NCBI GenBank assembly: GCA_000716465.1
Contig: JNWL01000013.1
Span: 142,358 to 206,357, forward strand
Source of the DNA: Streptomyces bikiniensis
Lineage (GTDB): Bacteria > Actinomycetota > Actinomycetes > Streptomycetales > Streptomycetaceae
DNA: 64,000 nt
Reading direction: 5' to 3'
The notes under the pieces were generated by a model that saw nothing but the letters and a program-made list of their open reading frames with translations, was not told the DNA's origin and searched no databases. A program made the position numbers and the translations under genes. Positions 33,774 through 42,212 of the stretch are shown here, one piece after another; the stretch's first letter is position 1; the number at the start of each line of letters is the position of its first letter.

Positions 33774-34879
33774 CGGCGCTCCGGCAGGGGGTCGGTGAGG
33801 CGGGGGCCCTCGGCGAGCAGCGCGTCCACGGCGGCGACGGCGGTGGCGAGCCGTTCCTCGTGCGGGCCGGTGAGCACGACCGTGCGGCGGCCGGAGTGCG
33901 CGAGCTGGGTGAGGAAGCGGGCGGTCATCCAGGGCCGCAGGTGCTCCCCGTCGCGCAGGCCGTCGTCCTCGAAGTCGACGCCCCGGTGGTCGGTGAGCAG
34001 CCAGAGGTGCTGGCGGCCGCGGGCGGCGATCTCGCCGGTGTCGGGGCTGGTGGTGCCCATGTAGCGCTCGTGCCAGATGGTGGTGGCGAAGGCGTCGGTG
34101 TCGCAGAAGAGGACGGGCGAGCCGTCGCGGGCGGCCTCCTCCTCCAGTTCGGCCTGGCGCTGGGCGATGACGGGGAAGTCGGAGGAGCGGAAGGCGACGT
34201 CCGGCCAGGTGGCGCCGGGGCGTTCGGCCCTCAGCTCGGCGAGCTTGAGTTCGCTGTACTCGCGGCCGTACTCCGGTACGTACCGGGTGCGGGCCCAGAC
34301 GCCGCCGCGCCGCCGGTAGTGGTCGGCGAGGGCGAGGGCCATGGTGGTGGTGCCGGTGGACTCGGCGCCGAGGACGACGACCCGGCGGGTGAGCGCGGCC
34401 CGCACGGGGGCCTCCAGGAAGTCCCAGCAGCCGGCGGGGTCCGCGCGGACGGCGGTGCCGGAGACGGGGAAGCGGGCGCGGTCGGGGTCGACGAGGACGG
34501 ACGCGGCGCCGAAGCGGCGGCCGAGTTCCTCGCCGTAGGGCTCCGAGGTGAAGACGGCGTCGACGCGTTCGGGCACGGCGGCCCGGAAGACGCGCATGTG
34601 GGCCTCCCACACGTCGGGGTCGTGGAGGTCGACGGGGTGGTCGTCGACGGCGCCGACGACGAGGGCGTCGGGGTGGACCTCGCGCATCCAGGCGACGCGC
34701 TCCTCCAGCGGCACGGACTCGGCGGAGGAGGCGCAGACGAGGACGGTGAGGCGGTCGCAGCGGGCGAGGGCGGTGCGGACGAGGTGGTGGTGGCCGGCGT
34801 GCGGCGGATAGAACTTGCCGAGGACGAGGCCGTGCCCGTAGCGCTCCGGCCGCCCGGTGCCGGGGTCGTCGTGCGTCAC
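33770..34879 (-). CDS. nadR: NadR-type NMN adenylyltransferase / ribosylnicotinamide kinase-like protein
   Basis: 369 aa. The N-terminal nucleotidyltransferase has GKFYPPHAGHHHLV (the HxGH signature) and a later FPVSGTAVRADP (the ISGTxxR-like motif), supporting NMN adenylyltransferase activity. The C-terminal P-loop domain begins VVVLGAESTGTTTMALALA; the invariant Walker A lysine is replaced by Thr (GxxSTGTTT instead of GxxSSGKST). No helix-turn-helix is present, so it is not a repressor. GTG start overlaps the pnuC stop (GTGA). It should convert imported nicotinamide riboside or NMN to NAD. Confidence 0.88.
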   Translation of the reverse strand: MTHDDPGTGRPERYGHGLVLGKFYPPHAGHHHLVRTALARCDRLTVLVCASSAESVPLEERVAWMREVHPDALVVGAVDDHPVDLHDPDVWEAHMRVFRAAVPERVDAVFTSEPYGEELGRRFGAASVLVDPDRARFPVSGTAVRADPAGCWDFLEAPVRAALTRRVVVLGAESTGTTTMALALADHYRRRGGVWARTRYVPEYGREYSELKLAELRAERPGATWPDVAFRSSDFPVIAQRQAELEEEAARDGSPVLFCDTDAFATTIWHERYMGTTSPDTGEIAARGRQHLWLLTDHRGVDFEDDGLRDGEHLRPWMTARFLTQLAHSGRRTVVLTGPHEERLATAVAAVDALLAEGPRLTDPLPERR

Positions 34880-35529
34880 GCCGCCGCCTCCACCTGTCGC
34901 CGGGCGGTCCCCGCGAAGTCCCTGCTCCAGCCGCGCAGGCCGCTCGCGCAGAGCGCCATGAAGCCGACGTACAGCAGGGAGGTCAGGTACAGGCCCTTGT
35001 GGGCGTACAGCGGCACGTAGACGACGTCCGCGGCGATCCAGAGCCACCAGGACTCCAGGCGCTTCCGGCACTGGCCGTAGGTGGCCATGAGGGAGAGCGC
35101 GGTGGTCAGGGCGTCCCAGAAGGGGACGGTCGAGTCGGTGGCGCGGTCGAGCAGCAGGGTGAGGGCGAGGGTCCCCACCACCCCCGCCGCGAGCAGCCAC
35201 GCCCATTCGGTGCGCGTGGTGCGGCGCACCGGAAGGGTGTCGGAGCCTGGTCCACCCCCGTGGGTCCAGGTCCACCAGCCGTACGCGGCGAGGGTGATGA
35301 AGACGATCTGGAGGCCGGCGTCGGCGTAGAGCCCGGCCTGCGTGAAGAGCAGGACGAAGAAGAGGTTGTTGGCGATGCCGATCGGCCAGTTGGCCACGTG
35401 CTGGCGGGCCACCAGCCAGACGCAGAGCGCTCCGCTGCCGAAGCCCAGGACCTCGGTCCAGCTGACCGGGGTGTCCAGGACGGTGAAGAGCGGTTGCTGC
35501 AGGGGTTCGAGCAAAGTCGCGAGGCTCAC
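34876..35529 (-). CDS. pnuC: PnuC-type nicotinamide riboside transporter
   Basis: 217-aa membrane protein with about seven hydrophobic segments. Family text is clear: VARQHVANWPIGIANNLFFVLLFTQAGLYADAGLQ and GWWTWT, and a C-terminal WWLWIAADVVYVPLYAHKGL. GTG 35529 is chosen because a strong AAGGAGG (35541-35535) stands five bases upstream; an ATG seven codons earlier would overlap this site. First gene of the pnuC-nadR-nrtR-ARH-nucleotidyltransferase operon. Brings in nicotinamide riboside by facilitated diffusion, trapped by phosphorylation. Confidence 0.92.
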   Translation of the reverse strand: MSLATLLEPLQQPLFTVLDTPVSWTEVLGFGSGALCVWLVARQHVANWPIGIANNLFFVLLFTQAGLYADAGLQIVFITLAAYGWWTWTHGGGPGSDTLPVRRTTRTEWAWLLAAGVVGTLALTLLLDRATDSTVPFWDALTTALSLMATYGQCRKRLESWWLWIAADVVYVPLYAHKGLYLTSLLYVGFMALCASGLRGWSRDFAGTARRQVEAAA

Positions 35530-35540
35530 GCCCGCCTCCT

Positions 35541-35561
35541 TAAGAGTCATGTTGACTATAA
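35541..35561 (-). promoter_or_regulatory. Candidate NrtR operator overlapping the pnuC promoter
   Basis: AGTCA-TGT-TGACT is a perfect 5-3-5 inverted repeat (35545-35557), extended imperfectly to TAAGAGTCA/TGACTATAA. On the minus strand the sequence TATAGT (35560-35555) within it would be a good -10 element. A dyad over the -10 of an operon that encodes an NrtR repressor fits autoregulation. The exact actinobacterial NrtR consensus is not checked. Confidence 0.6.
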
Positions 35562-35644
35562 AGGGTGGCGGGCCGCGCCCACAAGGGCCGGGCGGGGACG
35601 CGAAGGAGCGGACACGCACACGGAAGGGCCGGGCGGGGACGCGA

Positions 35645-35682
35645 AAGGGGCCCGTGACCGCCGGAACGGTCACGGGCCCCTT
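35645..35682. terminator. Terminator hairpin downstream of rluB
   Basis: Perfect 16-bp stem AAGGGGCCCGTGACCG / CGGTCACGGGCCCCTT with a six-base loop, about 30 bp after the rluB stop. Just upstream on the plus strand a 22-bp unit beginning AAGGGCCGGGCGGGG is present twice (near 35583 and 35625). Confidence 0.75.
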
Positions 35683-35713
35683 CGTACGGATGCGTACGGG
35701 CGCCTCGGCGGCG

Positions 35714-36970
35714 CTACATGCCGACTTCCTTCATCAGCATGCCGACCTCCGTGTTAGTCAGGCGGCGCAGCCAGCCCGACTTCTGGTCGCCCAGCGCGAT
35801 CGGGCCGAAGGCGGTGCGGACCAGCTTCTCGACCGGGAAGCCCGCCTCGGCCAGCATCCGGCGCACGATGTGCTTGCGGCCCTCGTGCAGGGTGACCTCG
35901 ACCAGGTAGTTCTTGCCGGTCTGCTCGACCACGCGGAAGTGGTCGGCGCGGGCGTAGCCGTCCTCCAGCTGGATGCCGTCCTTGAGCCGCCGGCCGACCT
36001 CGCGGGGCAGCGGGCCGGTGATGGCGGCCAGGTAGGTCTTCTTCACGCCGTACTTGGGGTGCGTGAGGCGGTGGGCCAGCTCGCCGTGGTTGGTGAGCAG
36101 GATGATGCCCTCGGTCTCCGTGTCGAGCCGGCCGACGTGGAAGAGCCGGGTCTCGCGGTTGGTGACGTAGTCGCCGAGGCACTGGCGGCCGTCCGGGTCC
36201 TCCATGGTGGAGACGACGCCGGCGGGCTTGTTCAGGGCGAAGAAGAGGTACGACTGGGTGGCGACGGTCAGGCCGTCCACCTTGATCTCGTCCTTCTCCG
36301 GGTCGACGCGCATGCCCTGCTCGACGACGATCTCGCCGTTGACCTCGACCCTGGCCTGCTCGATCAGCTCCTCGCAGGCGCGGCGCGAGCCCATGCCGGC
36401 GCGGGCGAGGACCTTCTGCAGCCGCTCGCCCTCCTGCTCGGCGCCGGGGAAGGTCTTGGGGGTCTTGATCTCGGGCTTGCCGGCGTACCGCTCCCGGTTG
36501 CGCTCCTCGGTGCGGGCGTCGTACTCGCGCGAGCGGGCCGGCGCCGTACGGCCGCCGCCGCGCTGCGGGGACTGCCGGGGGCCGCCCTTGGCCCCGCCGC
36601 GCGCCGCGTCGCCGCGACCGCGCCGGGGGGCGTCCGAGCGGCCGGCGAGGCCGTCCACGTCGTAGCTGCGCTCCTCCGGGCGCGGCCGGCGCGTGTTGGC
36701 ACCGCCCTGGCCTCCCTGGCTCCCCTGCCGGAAGCCGCCGCCCTGGCCGCCGGGGCGACCGCCGCTCTGACCCGGACGGCCACCGCCCTGGCCCGGACGC
36801 CCGCCGCCCTGGCGGTCGTCGCGCCCGTTGCCGGCGCCGCGGTAGTTGCCGCGTCCGCCGCCACCGCCGCCGCTTCCACGGCCGCCACCGCTGCCGCCGC
36901 GGCCGCCGCTGTTGCCACCACGGCTCCCGCCGTTGTTTCCGCTGCTGTTCCTGCCGCTGCTGCTTCGCAT
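35714..36970 (-). CDS. rluB: 23S rRNA pseudouridine synthase (RluB family)
   Basis: 418 aa. The N-terminal about 150 residues are Gly/Arg/Ser-rich low complexity with RGG-like repeats (GGRPGQGGGRPGQSGG). Then an S4 RNA-binding domain (ERLQKVLARAGMGSRRACEELI) and the RsuA/RluB catalytic domain with the Asp motif VGRLDTETEGIILLTN and a later LHEGRKHIVRRMLA. Start ATG 36970 overlaps the scpB stop by one base (TGATG). The tail may help bind rRNA; such extensions are usual in Streptomyces. Confidence 0.95.
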   Translation of the reverse strand: MRSSSGRNSSGNNGGSRGGNSGGRGGSGGGRGSGGGGGGRGNYRGAGNGRDDRQGGGRPGQGGGRPGQSGGRPGGQGGGFRQGSQGGQGGANTRRPRPEERSYDVDGLAGRSDAPRRGRGDAARGGAKGGPRQSPQRGGGRTAPARSREYDARTEERNRERYAGKPEIKTPKTFPGAEQEGERLQKVLARAGMGSRRACEELIEQARVEVNGEIVVEQGMRVDPEKDEIKVDGLTVATQSYLFFALNKPAGVVSTMEDPDGRQCLGDYVTNRETRLFHVGRLDTETEGIILLTNHGELAHRLTHPKYGVKKTYLAAITGPLPREVGRRLKDGIQLEDGYARADHFRVVEQTGKNYLVEVTLHEGRKHIVRRMLAEAGFPVEKLVRTAFGPIALGDQKSGWLRRLTNTEVGMLMKEVGM

Positions 36971-37593
36971 CAAAGTTCCGTCTTGTCGTCTACGTCTGCG
37001 TCGGGTTCGAACGACGGGACGCCTTCGAGGGAGTCCGGCTCGACCGCCTCCGCCTCGGGGAGGAAGGGGGCGAGCTCGGGGAGTTCGTCCAGGCCGCGCA
37101 GGCCCATCCGCTCCAGGAAGTAGTTCGTCGTCCTGTACAGGATCGCACCTGTTTCGGGTTCCGCGCCCGCCTCCTCCACCAGACCCCGCTGGAGGAGGGT
37201 CCGCATCACGCCGTCGCAGTTGACCCCGCGCACCGCCGAGACGCGGGAACGGCTGACCGGCTGGCGGTACGCGACGACCGCGAGGGTCTCCAGGGCCGCC
37301 TGGGTGAGCCGGGCCTGCCGGCCCTCCAGGACGAAGGCCTCGACGGCCGGGGCGTACGCGGGGCGGGTGTAGTAGCGCCAGCCCCCGGCGACCTGGCGCA
37401 GCTCGAAGCCGCGGCCCTGGGCGGTGTACTCGTCGGCCAGCTCGCGCAGGGCGTCGGCGACCTCCCGGGGAGTGCGGTCCAGGACCTCGGCGAGGTGGGC
37501 CTCGGTGGCGGGCTCGTCGACCACCATGAGGACGGCTTCGAGGGAGGGCTTGAGGCCGGTGCCGTTGTCGGTGCCGGTGTCGGGGACGCTCAC
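36970..37593 (-). CDS. scpB: SMC accessory protein ScpB
   Basis: 207 aa. Two winged-helix regions are recognisable: LEAVLMVVDEPATEAHLAEVLDRT and LAVVAYRQPVSRSRVSAVRGVN, with NYFLERMGLRGLDELPELAPF near the C-terminus. Part of the SMC-ScpA-ScpB condensin complex for chromosome compaction and segregation. GTG start overlaps the scpA stop (GTGA), and its stop overlaps the rluB start, so the three genes are tightly coupled. Confidence 0.95.
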   Translation of the reverse strand: MSVPDTGTDNGTGLKPSLEAVLMVVDEPATEAHLAEVLDRTPREVADALRELADEYTAQGRGFELRQVAGGWRYYTRPAYAPAVEAFVLEGRQARLTQAALETLAVVAYRQPVSRSRVSAVRGVNCDGVMRTLLQRGLVEEAGAEPETGAILYRTTNYFLERMGLRGLDELPELAPFLPEAEAVEPDSLEGVPSFEPDADVDDKTEL

Positions 37594-39008
37594 GCGCGGG
37601 CCTCCGTTTCCTGTTCCTGTCCTGGTTCCTGGTCGAACTCGTCGGTGACCCCGGTCTCGCCGTCCCCGCCGGTCCAGGAGACGGTGAGGTCACCGAGGGC
37701 GGTCTCCTGGTCGAGGGCGACGGCCCGCTCCCGGTAGAGCTCCAGGAGGGCGAGGAAGCGGGCGACGACGGTGAGGGTGTCGCCGGCGTCCTCGATCAGC
37801 TCCCGGAAGGCCGCCGTGCCGCGCTCGCGCAGCAGAGCGGCGACCACGGCGGCCTGCTCGCGGACGCTGACGAGGGGGGCGTGGACGTGCTCGACGTACA
37901 CCTGCGGCTCGGCCTTGGGCTGCATGGCCTTGACGGCCAGCTTGGCGAAGCCCTCGGCGCCGAGGGAGATGACGACCTCGGGGAGCAGCTCGGCGTGGTG
38001 CGGTTCGAGTCCGACGGTACGGGGGTGGCGGCGGCCCTCGCTCTCCCACCGCTCCTCGAAGATCGCCGCGATGCGCTTGTACGCGCGGTACTGGAGGAGC
38101 CGGGCGAAGAGCAGGTCGCGGGCCTCCAGGAGGGCGAGGTCGGCCTCGTCCTCCACCTCGGCGGCGGGCAGCAGCCGGGCGGTCTTGAGGTCGAGCAGGG
38201 TGGCGGCGACGACCAGGAACTCGGTGGTCTGGTCGAGGTCCCCGTCGGGCCCGAGGGCCCGCAGGTGCGCCATGAACTCGTCGGTGACCTCGGAGAGCGC
38301 GACCTCGGTGACGTCGAGCTTGTGCTTGGTGATCAGCTGGAGCAGCAGGTCGAAGGGCCCCTCGAAGTTCGAGAGGCGCACGGTGAACCGCCCCTCGGCC
38401 CCACCGGGACCGCCGGCCGGGAGCCCGTCCGCGACGGCCGGAGGCCCGTCCGTGGCGGCCGGGGGCCCGTCGCCGGGCTCCGGGTGTTCCCCGTCGGGCG
38501 CGGATCCTCGCGCGGCCCCGGGCTCCCCCGCTGCCGGGGACGCCGCGTCCGGGTCACCGGGACGTACGGTCACGGCCTCTGCGGGGCCGGGTTCCCCGGC
38601 GGGGGCCGGGTGCCCCTCACGGGGGGCCGGCTCCACGGGCGCGGAGGGCTCGGAGGGGAACGCCGGGAGTTCCCGGCCGCCCGCGGGCCCTCCCGCGGGC
38701 GCGGGGGGCTCGGCGACGGGCCCTGGGGGCTCCCGATCAAGCGCGGGGGCCCGTACGGCCGCCTCGGGGACCCCGGCGGGCGCCGCAGAGGTCCCGGCAG
38801 GCACTCCGGGAGTCCCGGCGGGATCCACAGAGGTCCCGGCAGGCACTCCGGAGGTCCCGGCGGGAGCCACAGAGGTCCGGGAGGGTTCAGGGGCCCCGGC
38901 CCCCTCCCCCGCCCCCCGCAGGGGTCCCGTGCCCCCGCCGTGCCCCAGAGCGCGGCGGCGCGGCGGGCGGGACGTTTCGTCGGGGGTGGAGTCGGGGGCG
39001 TGGTGCAT
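37590..39008 (-). CDS. scpA: SMC kleisin ScpA with long low-complexity N-terminus
   Basis: 472 aa versus about 250-280 in most bacteria. The kleisin domain starts at about residue 205 (FTVRLSNFEGPFDLLLQLITKHKLDVTEVALSEV) and continues to the C-terminal winged helix (VVARFLALLELYRERAV). The preceding about 200 residues are Pro/Ala/Gly-rich with tandem PAGTSxxPAGTPG-type units (about residues 45-75). The true start may therefore lie further in, but no better ribosome binding site is obvious. Forms the bridge between SMC heads; chromosome segregation. Confidence 0.9.
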   Translation of the reverse strand: MHHAPDSTPDETSRPPRRRALGHGGGTGPLRGAGEGAGAPEPSRTSVAPAGTSGVPAGTSVDPAGTPGVPAGTSAAPAGVPEAAVRAPALDREPPGPVAEPPAPAGGPAGGRELPAFPSEPSAPVEPAPREGHPAPAGEPGPAEAVTVRPGDPDAASPAAGEPGAARGSAPDGEHPEPGDGPPAATDGPPAVADGLPAGGPGGAEGRFTVRLSNFEGPFDLLLQLITKHKLDVTEVALSEVTDEFMAHLRALGPDGDLDQTTEFLVVAATLLDLKTARLLPAAEVEDEADLALLEARDLLFARLLQYRAYKRIAAIFEERWESEGRRHPRTVGLEPHHAELLPEVVISLGAEGFAKLAVKAMQPKAEPQVYVEHVHAPLVSVREQAAVVAALLRERGTAAFRELIEDAGDTLTVVARFLALLELYRERAVALDQETALGDLTVSWTGGDGETGVTDEFDQEPGQEQETEARA

Positions 39009-39052
39009 GGAGGTCCAGGGGAGCGGAGGGCGCGGCAGCCCGCAGGCTACCG

Positions 39053-39532
39053 TCAGCGGCCGCGCAGACGGCGGACGAGGATGCTCGCGTCGCCGCGGGA
39101 CTCCAGGTCCGCCAGGACGACCGCGACGGCCTCCCGGACGATCCGGCCCCGGTCGACGGCGAGGCCGTGCTCGCCGCGCAGCACGAGCCGGGCGTGCTCC
39201 AGGTCCATCAGCTCCTCGGCGGAGACGTAGACCGTGATCTTCTCGTCGTGGCGCTCGCGGCCGCTGGGCCGCCGGCTCGCGGTGCGGCCTCCGCCGCGCC
39301 GCCGGGGGGCGGCGGCCGGGGCCGCCTTCTCGGTCTCGGGGGACGTCCGGGCGCGCGGTTCCGCGGCCTCGGAGTCCGCCGCCGTGTGCTCCGCGGAGCC
39401 CTCGGCCGCCGCCGGGTCGCTCTCGCCCGCCGGGGCCGGGACGGCCCGGCGGGGTGAGGACGCCTGCAGCGCCGTCCCCCCGGTCGTACGGAAGAGTTCG
39501 TCGGCGCCGGGCAGACTCACTCGGCGTGACAC
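39053..39532 (-). CDS. ParA-linked protein with RHH-like C-terminus
   Basis: 159 aa. The N-terminal about 95 residues are Ala/Pro/Glu-rich and probably disordered. The C-terminal 60 residues (DEKITVYVSAEELMDLEHARLVL, then RGRIVREAVAVVLADLES) resemble a ribbon-helix-helix: one beta strand followed by two helices. Its start overlaps the end of parA by about 16 bp, so the two are coupled, and scpA follows. It may be the DNA-binding partner of the orphan ParA, but I recognise no named family. GTG 39532 or GTG 39520 could be the start. Confidence 0.65.
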   Translation of the reverse strand: MSRRVSLPGADELFRTTGGTALQASSPRRAVPAPAGESDPAAAEGSAEHTAADSEAAEPRARTSPETEKAAPAAAPRRRGGGRTASRRPSGRERHDEKITVYVSAEELMDLEHARLVLRGEHGLAVDRGRIVREAVAVVLADLESRGDASILVRRLRGR

Positions 39533-40650
39533 CGGGCGAGCACCTCCCTGGCGAGCTGGCGGTAGGCGGCGGCGCCCACGGAGTTGGAGGCGTACGTGGT
39601 GATGGGCTCGCCGGCGACCGTGGTCTCCGGGAAGCGCACGGTCCGCCCGATGACCGTGTGGTAGACGTGGTCGTCGAAGGCCTCGACGACGCGCGCGAGC
39701 ACCTCGCGGCTGTGCACGGTCCGGGAGTCGTACATCGTGGCGAGGATGCCGTCGAGCTCCAGCTCGGGGTTAAGCCGCTCCTGGACCTTCTCGATGGTCT
39801 CGGTCAGCAGGGCGACGCCGCGCAGCGCGAAGAACTCGCACTCCAAGGGCACGATGACCTTGTGAGCGGCCGTCAGGGCGTTCACGGTCAGCAGGCCGAG
39901 CGAGGGCTGACAGTCGATCACGATGTAGTCGTAGTCGTTCATCAGCGGCTTCAGGGCGCGCTGGAGGGTGGACTCGCGCGCGACCTCGCTCACCAACTGC
40001 ACCTCGGCGGCCGAGAGGTCGATGTTGCTCGGCAGCAGGTCCATGTTGGGCACGGCGGTCTTCAGGAGGACCTCGTCGGCCGACATGCCCCGCTCCATGA
40101 GCAGGTTGTAGACGGTGAGGTCGAGCTCCATGGGGTTCACGCCGAGGCCGACCGACAGGGCTCCCTGCGGGTCGAAGTCGACGAGCAGGACCCGCCGTCC
40201 GTACTCGGCGAGCGCGGCGCCCAGGTTGATGGTCGACGTGGTCTTGCCGACGCCGCCCTTCTGGTTGCACATCGCGATGATCTTCGCGGGTCCGTGGTCG
40301 GTCAGCGGACCCGGGATCGGGAAGTACGGCAGGGGCCGTCCGGTCGGGCCGATCCGCTCGCGGCGCTGGCGGGCGGCGTCGGGCGCGAGGGTGGCCGCGT
40401 ACTCCGGGTCGGGCTCGTACTCGGCGTCGGGGTCGTAGAAGTGCCCCTCGGGCACCTCGTCGTAGGCGGCGAAGTGGGTGGACTCTCGGCCCATCTCGTT
40501 GCCGGCCGTGGCGTTCACGTGTAGGCCGTCCATCGTCTTCATCGTGTGGGCTGTCGTCACGGGCTGGTGCGTCGCGAAGGTCCGCACCGCGACGGAGCCG
40601 ATCGGAGCTCCCGGCGCACCACTCCCGGGAGTAAATGTCGACTTATTCAC
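39517..40650 (-). CDS. ParA-family ATPase (orphan, scpAB-linked)
   Basis: 377 aa from GTG 40650, which has AAGGAGGT ten bases upstream. About 110 residues of acidic, probably disordered N-terminus precede the ATPase. The deviant Walker A motif KGGVGKTTSTINLG, the FDPQGALSVGLG motif (Walker A') and IVIDCQPSLGLLTVNAL (Walker B) are intact. This is the scp-linked ParA of actinobacteria, distinct from the parAB pair near oriC. It probably has a role in chromosome or protein positioning, with the downstream RHH-like protein as possible partner. Confidence 0.88.
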   Translation of the reverse strand: MNKSTFTPGSGAPGAPIGSVAVRTFATHQPVTTAHTMKTMDGLHVNATAGNEMGRESTHFAAYDEVPEGHFYDPDAEYEPDPEYAATLAPDAARQRRERIGPTGRPLPYFPIPGPLTDHGPAKIIAMCNQKGGVGKTTSTINLGAALAEYGRRVLLVDFDPQGALSVGLGVNPMELDLTVYNLLMERGMSADEVLLKTAVPNMDLLPSNIDLSAAEVQLVSEVARESTLQRALKPLMNDYDYIVIDCQPSLGLLTVNALTAAHKVIVPLECEFFALRGVALLTETIEKVQERLNPELELDGILATMYDSRTVHSREVLARVVEAFDDHVYHTVIGRTVRFPETTVAGEPITTYASNSVGAAAYRQLAREVLARCHAE

Positions 40651-40989
40651 AAGTCGTCTTACCTCCTTGAGCGTGACCAGGAACATTTATCGATAGGTCA
40701 GCGTGGCACCATGCCGACGGTTGGCGACTCTATGGCGTGTCACCGGTCCGCAGCAACACAATCCGCCGGACCCGGCCCGATGTGTCGGCAACCGAACACG
40801 TCTCTGTCAAGGGTGCGCGGCCACGCATCCGCACGTTTCCGGGGTGTGCGAAACGGTTAAAGAGTTACGTTCGCCGCGAGTTGCCCGAACGTTTCGGCGT
40901 GGCCGGAGACACGGCCGGCCGGACCTTGTCGAACAAGGTCCGGCCGGGTGCGCGGTATTGACGGCGCGCGTTGACGCGGTGCCGCGGGG
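40651..40989. other. Intergenic region parA/ald
   Basis: About 340 bp. The half next to ald holds the ald terminator (40915-40947). The part near parA (40670-40760) is AT-richer and should contain the parA promoter, though no convincing hexamer pair is seen. No coding region or RNA gene recognised. Confidence 0.5.
40915..40947. terminator. Terminator hairpin after ald
   Basis: Perfect 15-bp stem CCGGCCGGACCTTGT / ACAAGGTCCGGCCGG with a three-base loop CGA, about 45 bp downstream of the ald stop. Confidence 0.75.
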
Positions 40990-42105
40990 TCAGCCCAGGA
41001 GGCTGCTCAGCTCGACGTGCTCCAGGCCGTGGGCCTCGGCGACCTCCTTGTACACCACCTTGCCGTCATGGGTGTTGAGACCCAGGGCGAGGGCGGCGTC
41101 GCGGCGCAGGGCCTCGGCCCAGCCGTTGTTCGCCAGCGACACGATGTAGGGAAGCGTGGCGTTGGTGAGGGCGTAGGTGGAGGTGTTCGGGACCGCGCCC
41201 GGCATGTTGGCGACGCAGTAGAAGACCGAGTCGTGGACCCGGAAGGTCGGCTCGGCGTGGGTGGTCGGGTGCGAGTCCTCGAAGCAGCCGCCCTGGTCGA
41301 TCGCGATGTCGACAAGGACACTTCCGGGCTTCATCTTGGCGACGAGCTCGTTGGTGACCAGCTTCGGGGCCTTGGCGCCCGGGATGAGGACGGCGCCGAT
41401 GACGAGGTCGGCCTCGACGACGGCCTTCTCCAGCTCGTAGGCGTTGGAGACGATCGTCTGCACCTTGGTGCCGAAGATCTTGTCGGCCTCGCGGAGCTTG
41501 TTGATGTCCTTGTCGAGCAGGGTCACGTGGAAGCCCATCCCGACGGCGATCTGGGTGGCGTTCCAGCCGGAGACGCCGCCGCCGATGACGACGGCCTTGC
41601 CGGCGTGGGTGCCGGGGACGCCGCCGGGCAGGACGCCGCGGCCGCCGGCCGAGCGCATCAGGTGGTAGGCGCCGACCTGCGGGGCCAGGCGGCCCGCGAC
41701 CTCGGACATCGGGGCGAGCAGCGGGAGGGCGCGGTTCGCGGTCTCGACGGTCTCGTACGCGATGGCGGTGGTGCCGGAGGCGAGCAGCGCGTCGGTGCAC
41801 TCGCGGGAGGCGGCGAGGTGCAGGTAGGTGAAGAGGGTCTGGTCCTTGCGGAGGCGGTGGTACTCCTCCGCGATGGGCTCCTTGACCTTGAGCAGCAGGT
41901 CGGCGGTGGCCCAGACCTCGTCGGCGGTGGGGAGGATCTCGGCGCCGGCGGCGACGTACTCCGCGTCCGTGATCGAGGAGCCGACACCGGCGTTCTGCTC
42001 GACGAAGACCTGGTGGCCGTGGCGGACGAGCTCGTGGACACCGGCGGGGGTGATGGCCACGCGGAACTCGTTGTTCTTGACCTCGCGGGGGATGCCGACC
42101 TTCAT
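40990..42105 (-). CDS. ald: L-alanine dehydrogenase
   Basis: 371 aa, full length. Opens [22 protein letters not shown]; the catalytic Lys is in LLLKVKEP and the His in FTYLHLAAS; the NAD-binding site reads [17 protein letters not shown]; and [20 protein letters not shown] is conserved. Interconverts L-alanine and pyruvate plus ammonia, with NADH. Monocistronic between two terminator or promoter regions, with an inverted repeat and a candidate promoter upstream (42150-42240) that suggest control by an Lrp/AsnC-type regulator. Confidence 0.97.
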   Translation of the reverse strand: MKVGIPREVKNNEFRVAITPAGVHELVRHGHQVFVEQNAGVGSSITDAEYVAAGAEILPTADEVWATADLLLKVKEPIAEEYHRLRKDQTLFTYLHLAASRECTDALLASGTTAIAYETVETANRALPLLAPMSEVAGRLAPQVGAYHLMRSAGGRGVLPGGVPGTHAGKAVVIGGGVSGWNATQIAVGMGFHVTLLDKDINKLREADKIFGTKVQTIVSNAYELEKAVVEADLVIGAVLIPGAKAPKLVTNELVAKMKPGSVLVDIAIDQGGCFEDSHPTTHAEPTFRVHDSVFYCVANMPGAVPNTSTYALTNATLPYIVSLANNGWAEALRRDAALALGLNTHDGKVVYKEVAEAHGLEHVELSSLLG

Positions 42106-42149
42106 CGTCGATCACGGTCCTTGAATCAGGGAGGGATAACTGGCGCACT

Positions 42150-42173
42150 GCGATACATACCCGGATGCATCGC
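42150..42173. promoter_or_regulatory. Inverted repeat upstream of ald
   Basis: GCGATACAT-ACCCGG-ATGCATCGC: 9-bp arms matching at 8 of 9 positions with a 6-bp spacer. It lies about 45-70 bp before the ald start, downstream of the candidate promoter. A binding site for an Lrp/AsnC-family regulator is plausible. Confidence 0.4.
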
Positions 42174-42212
42174 GACGCACCGGGGCAGACCACGTTCGAA
42201 CGCGGCAGAACC

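Noticed and set aside
36480..36970. Repetitive Gly/Pro stretch as possible separate gene or repeat element
   Set aside because: It is the in-frame Gly/Arg-rich N-terminus of RluB, continuous with its S4 domain.
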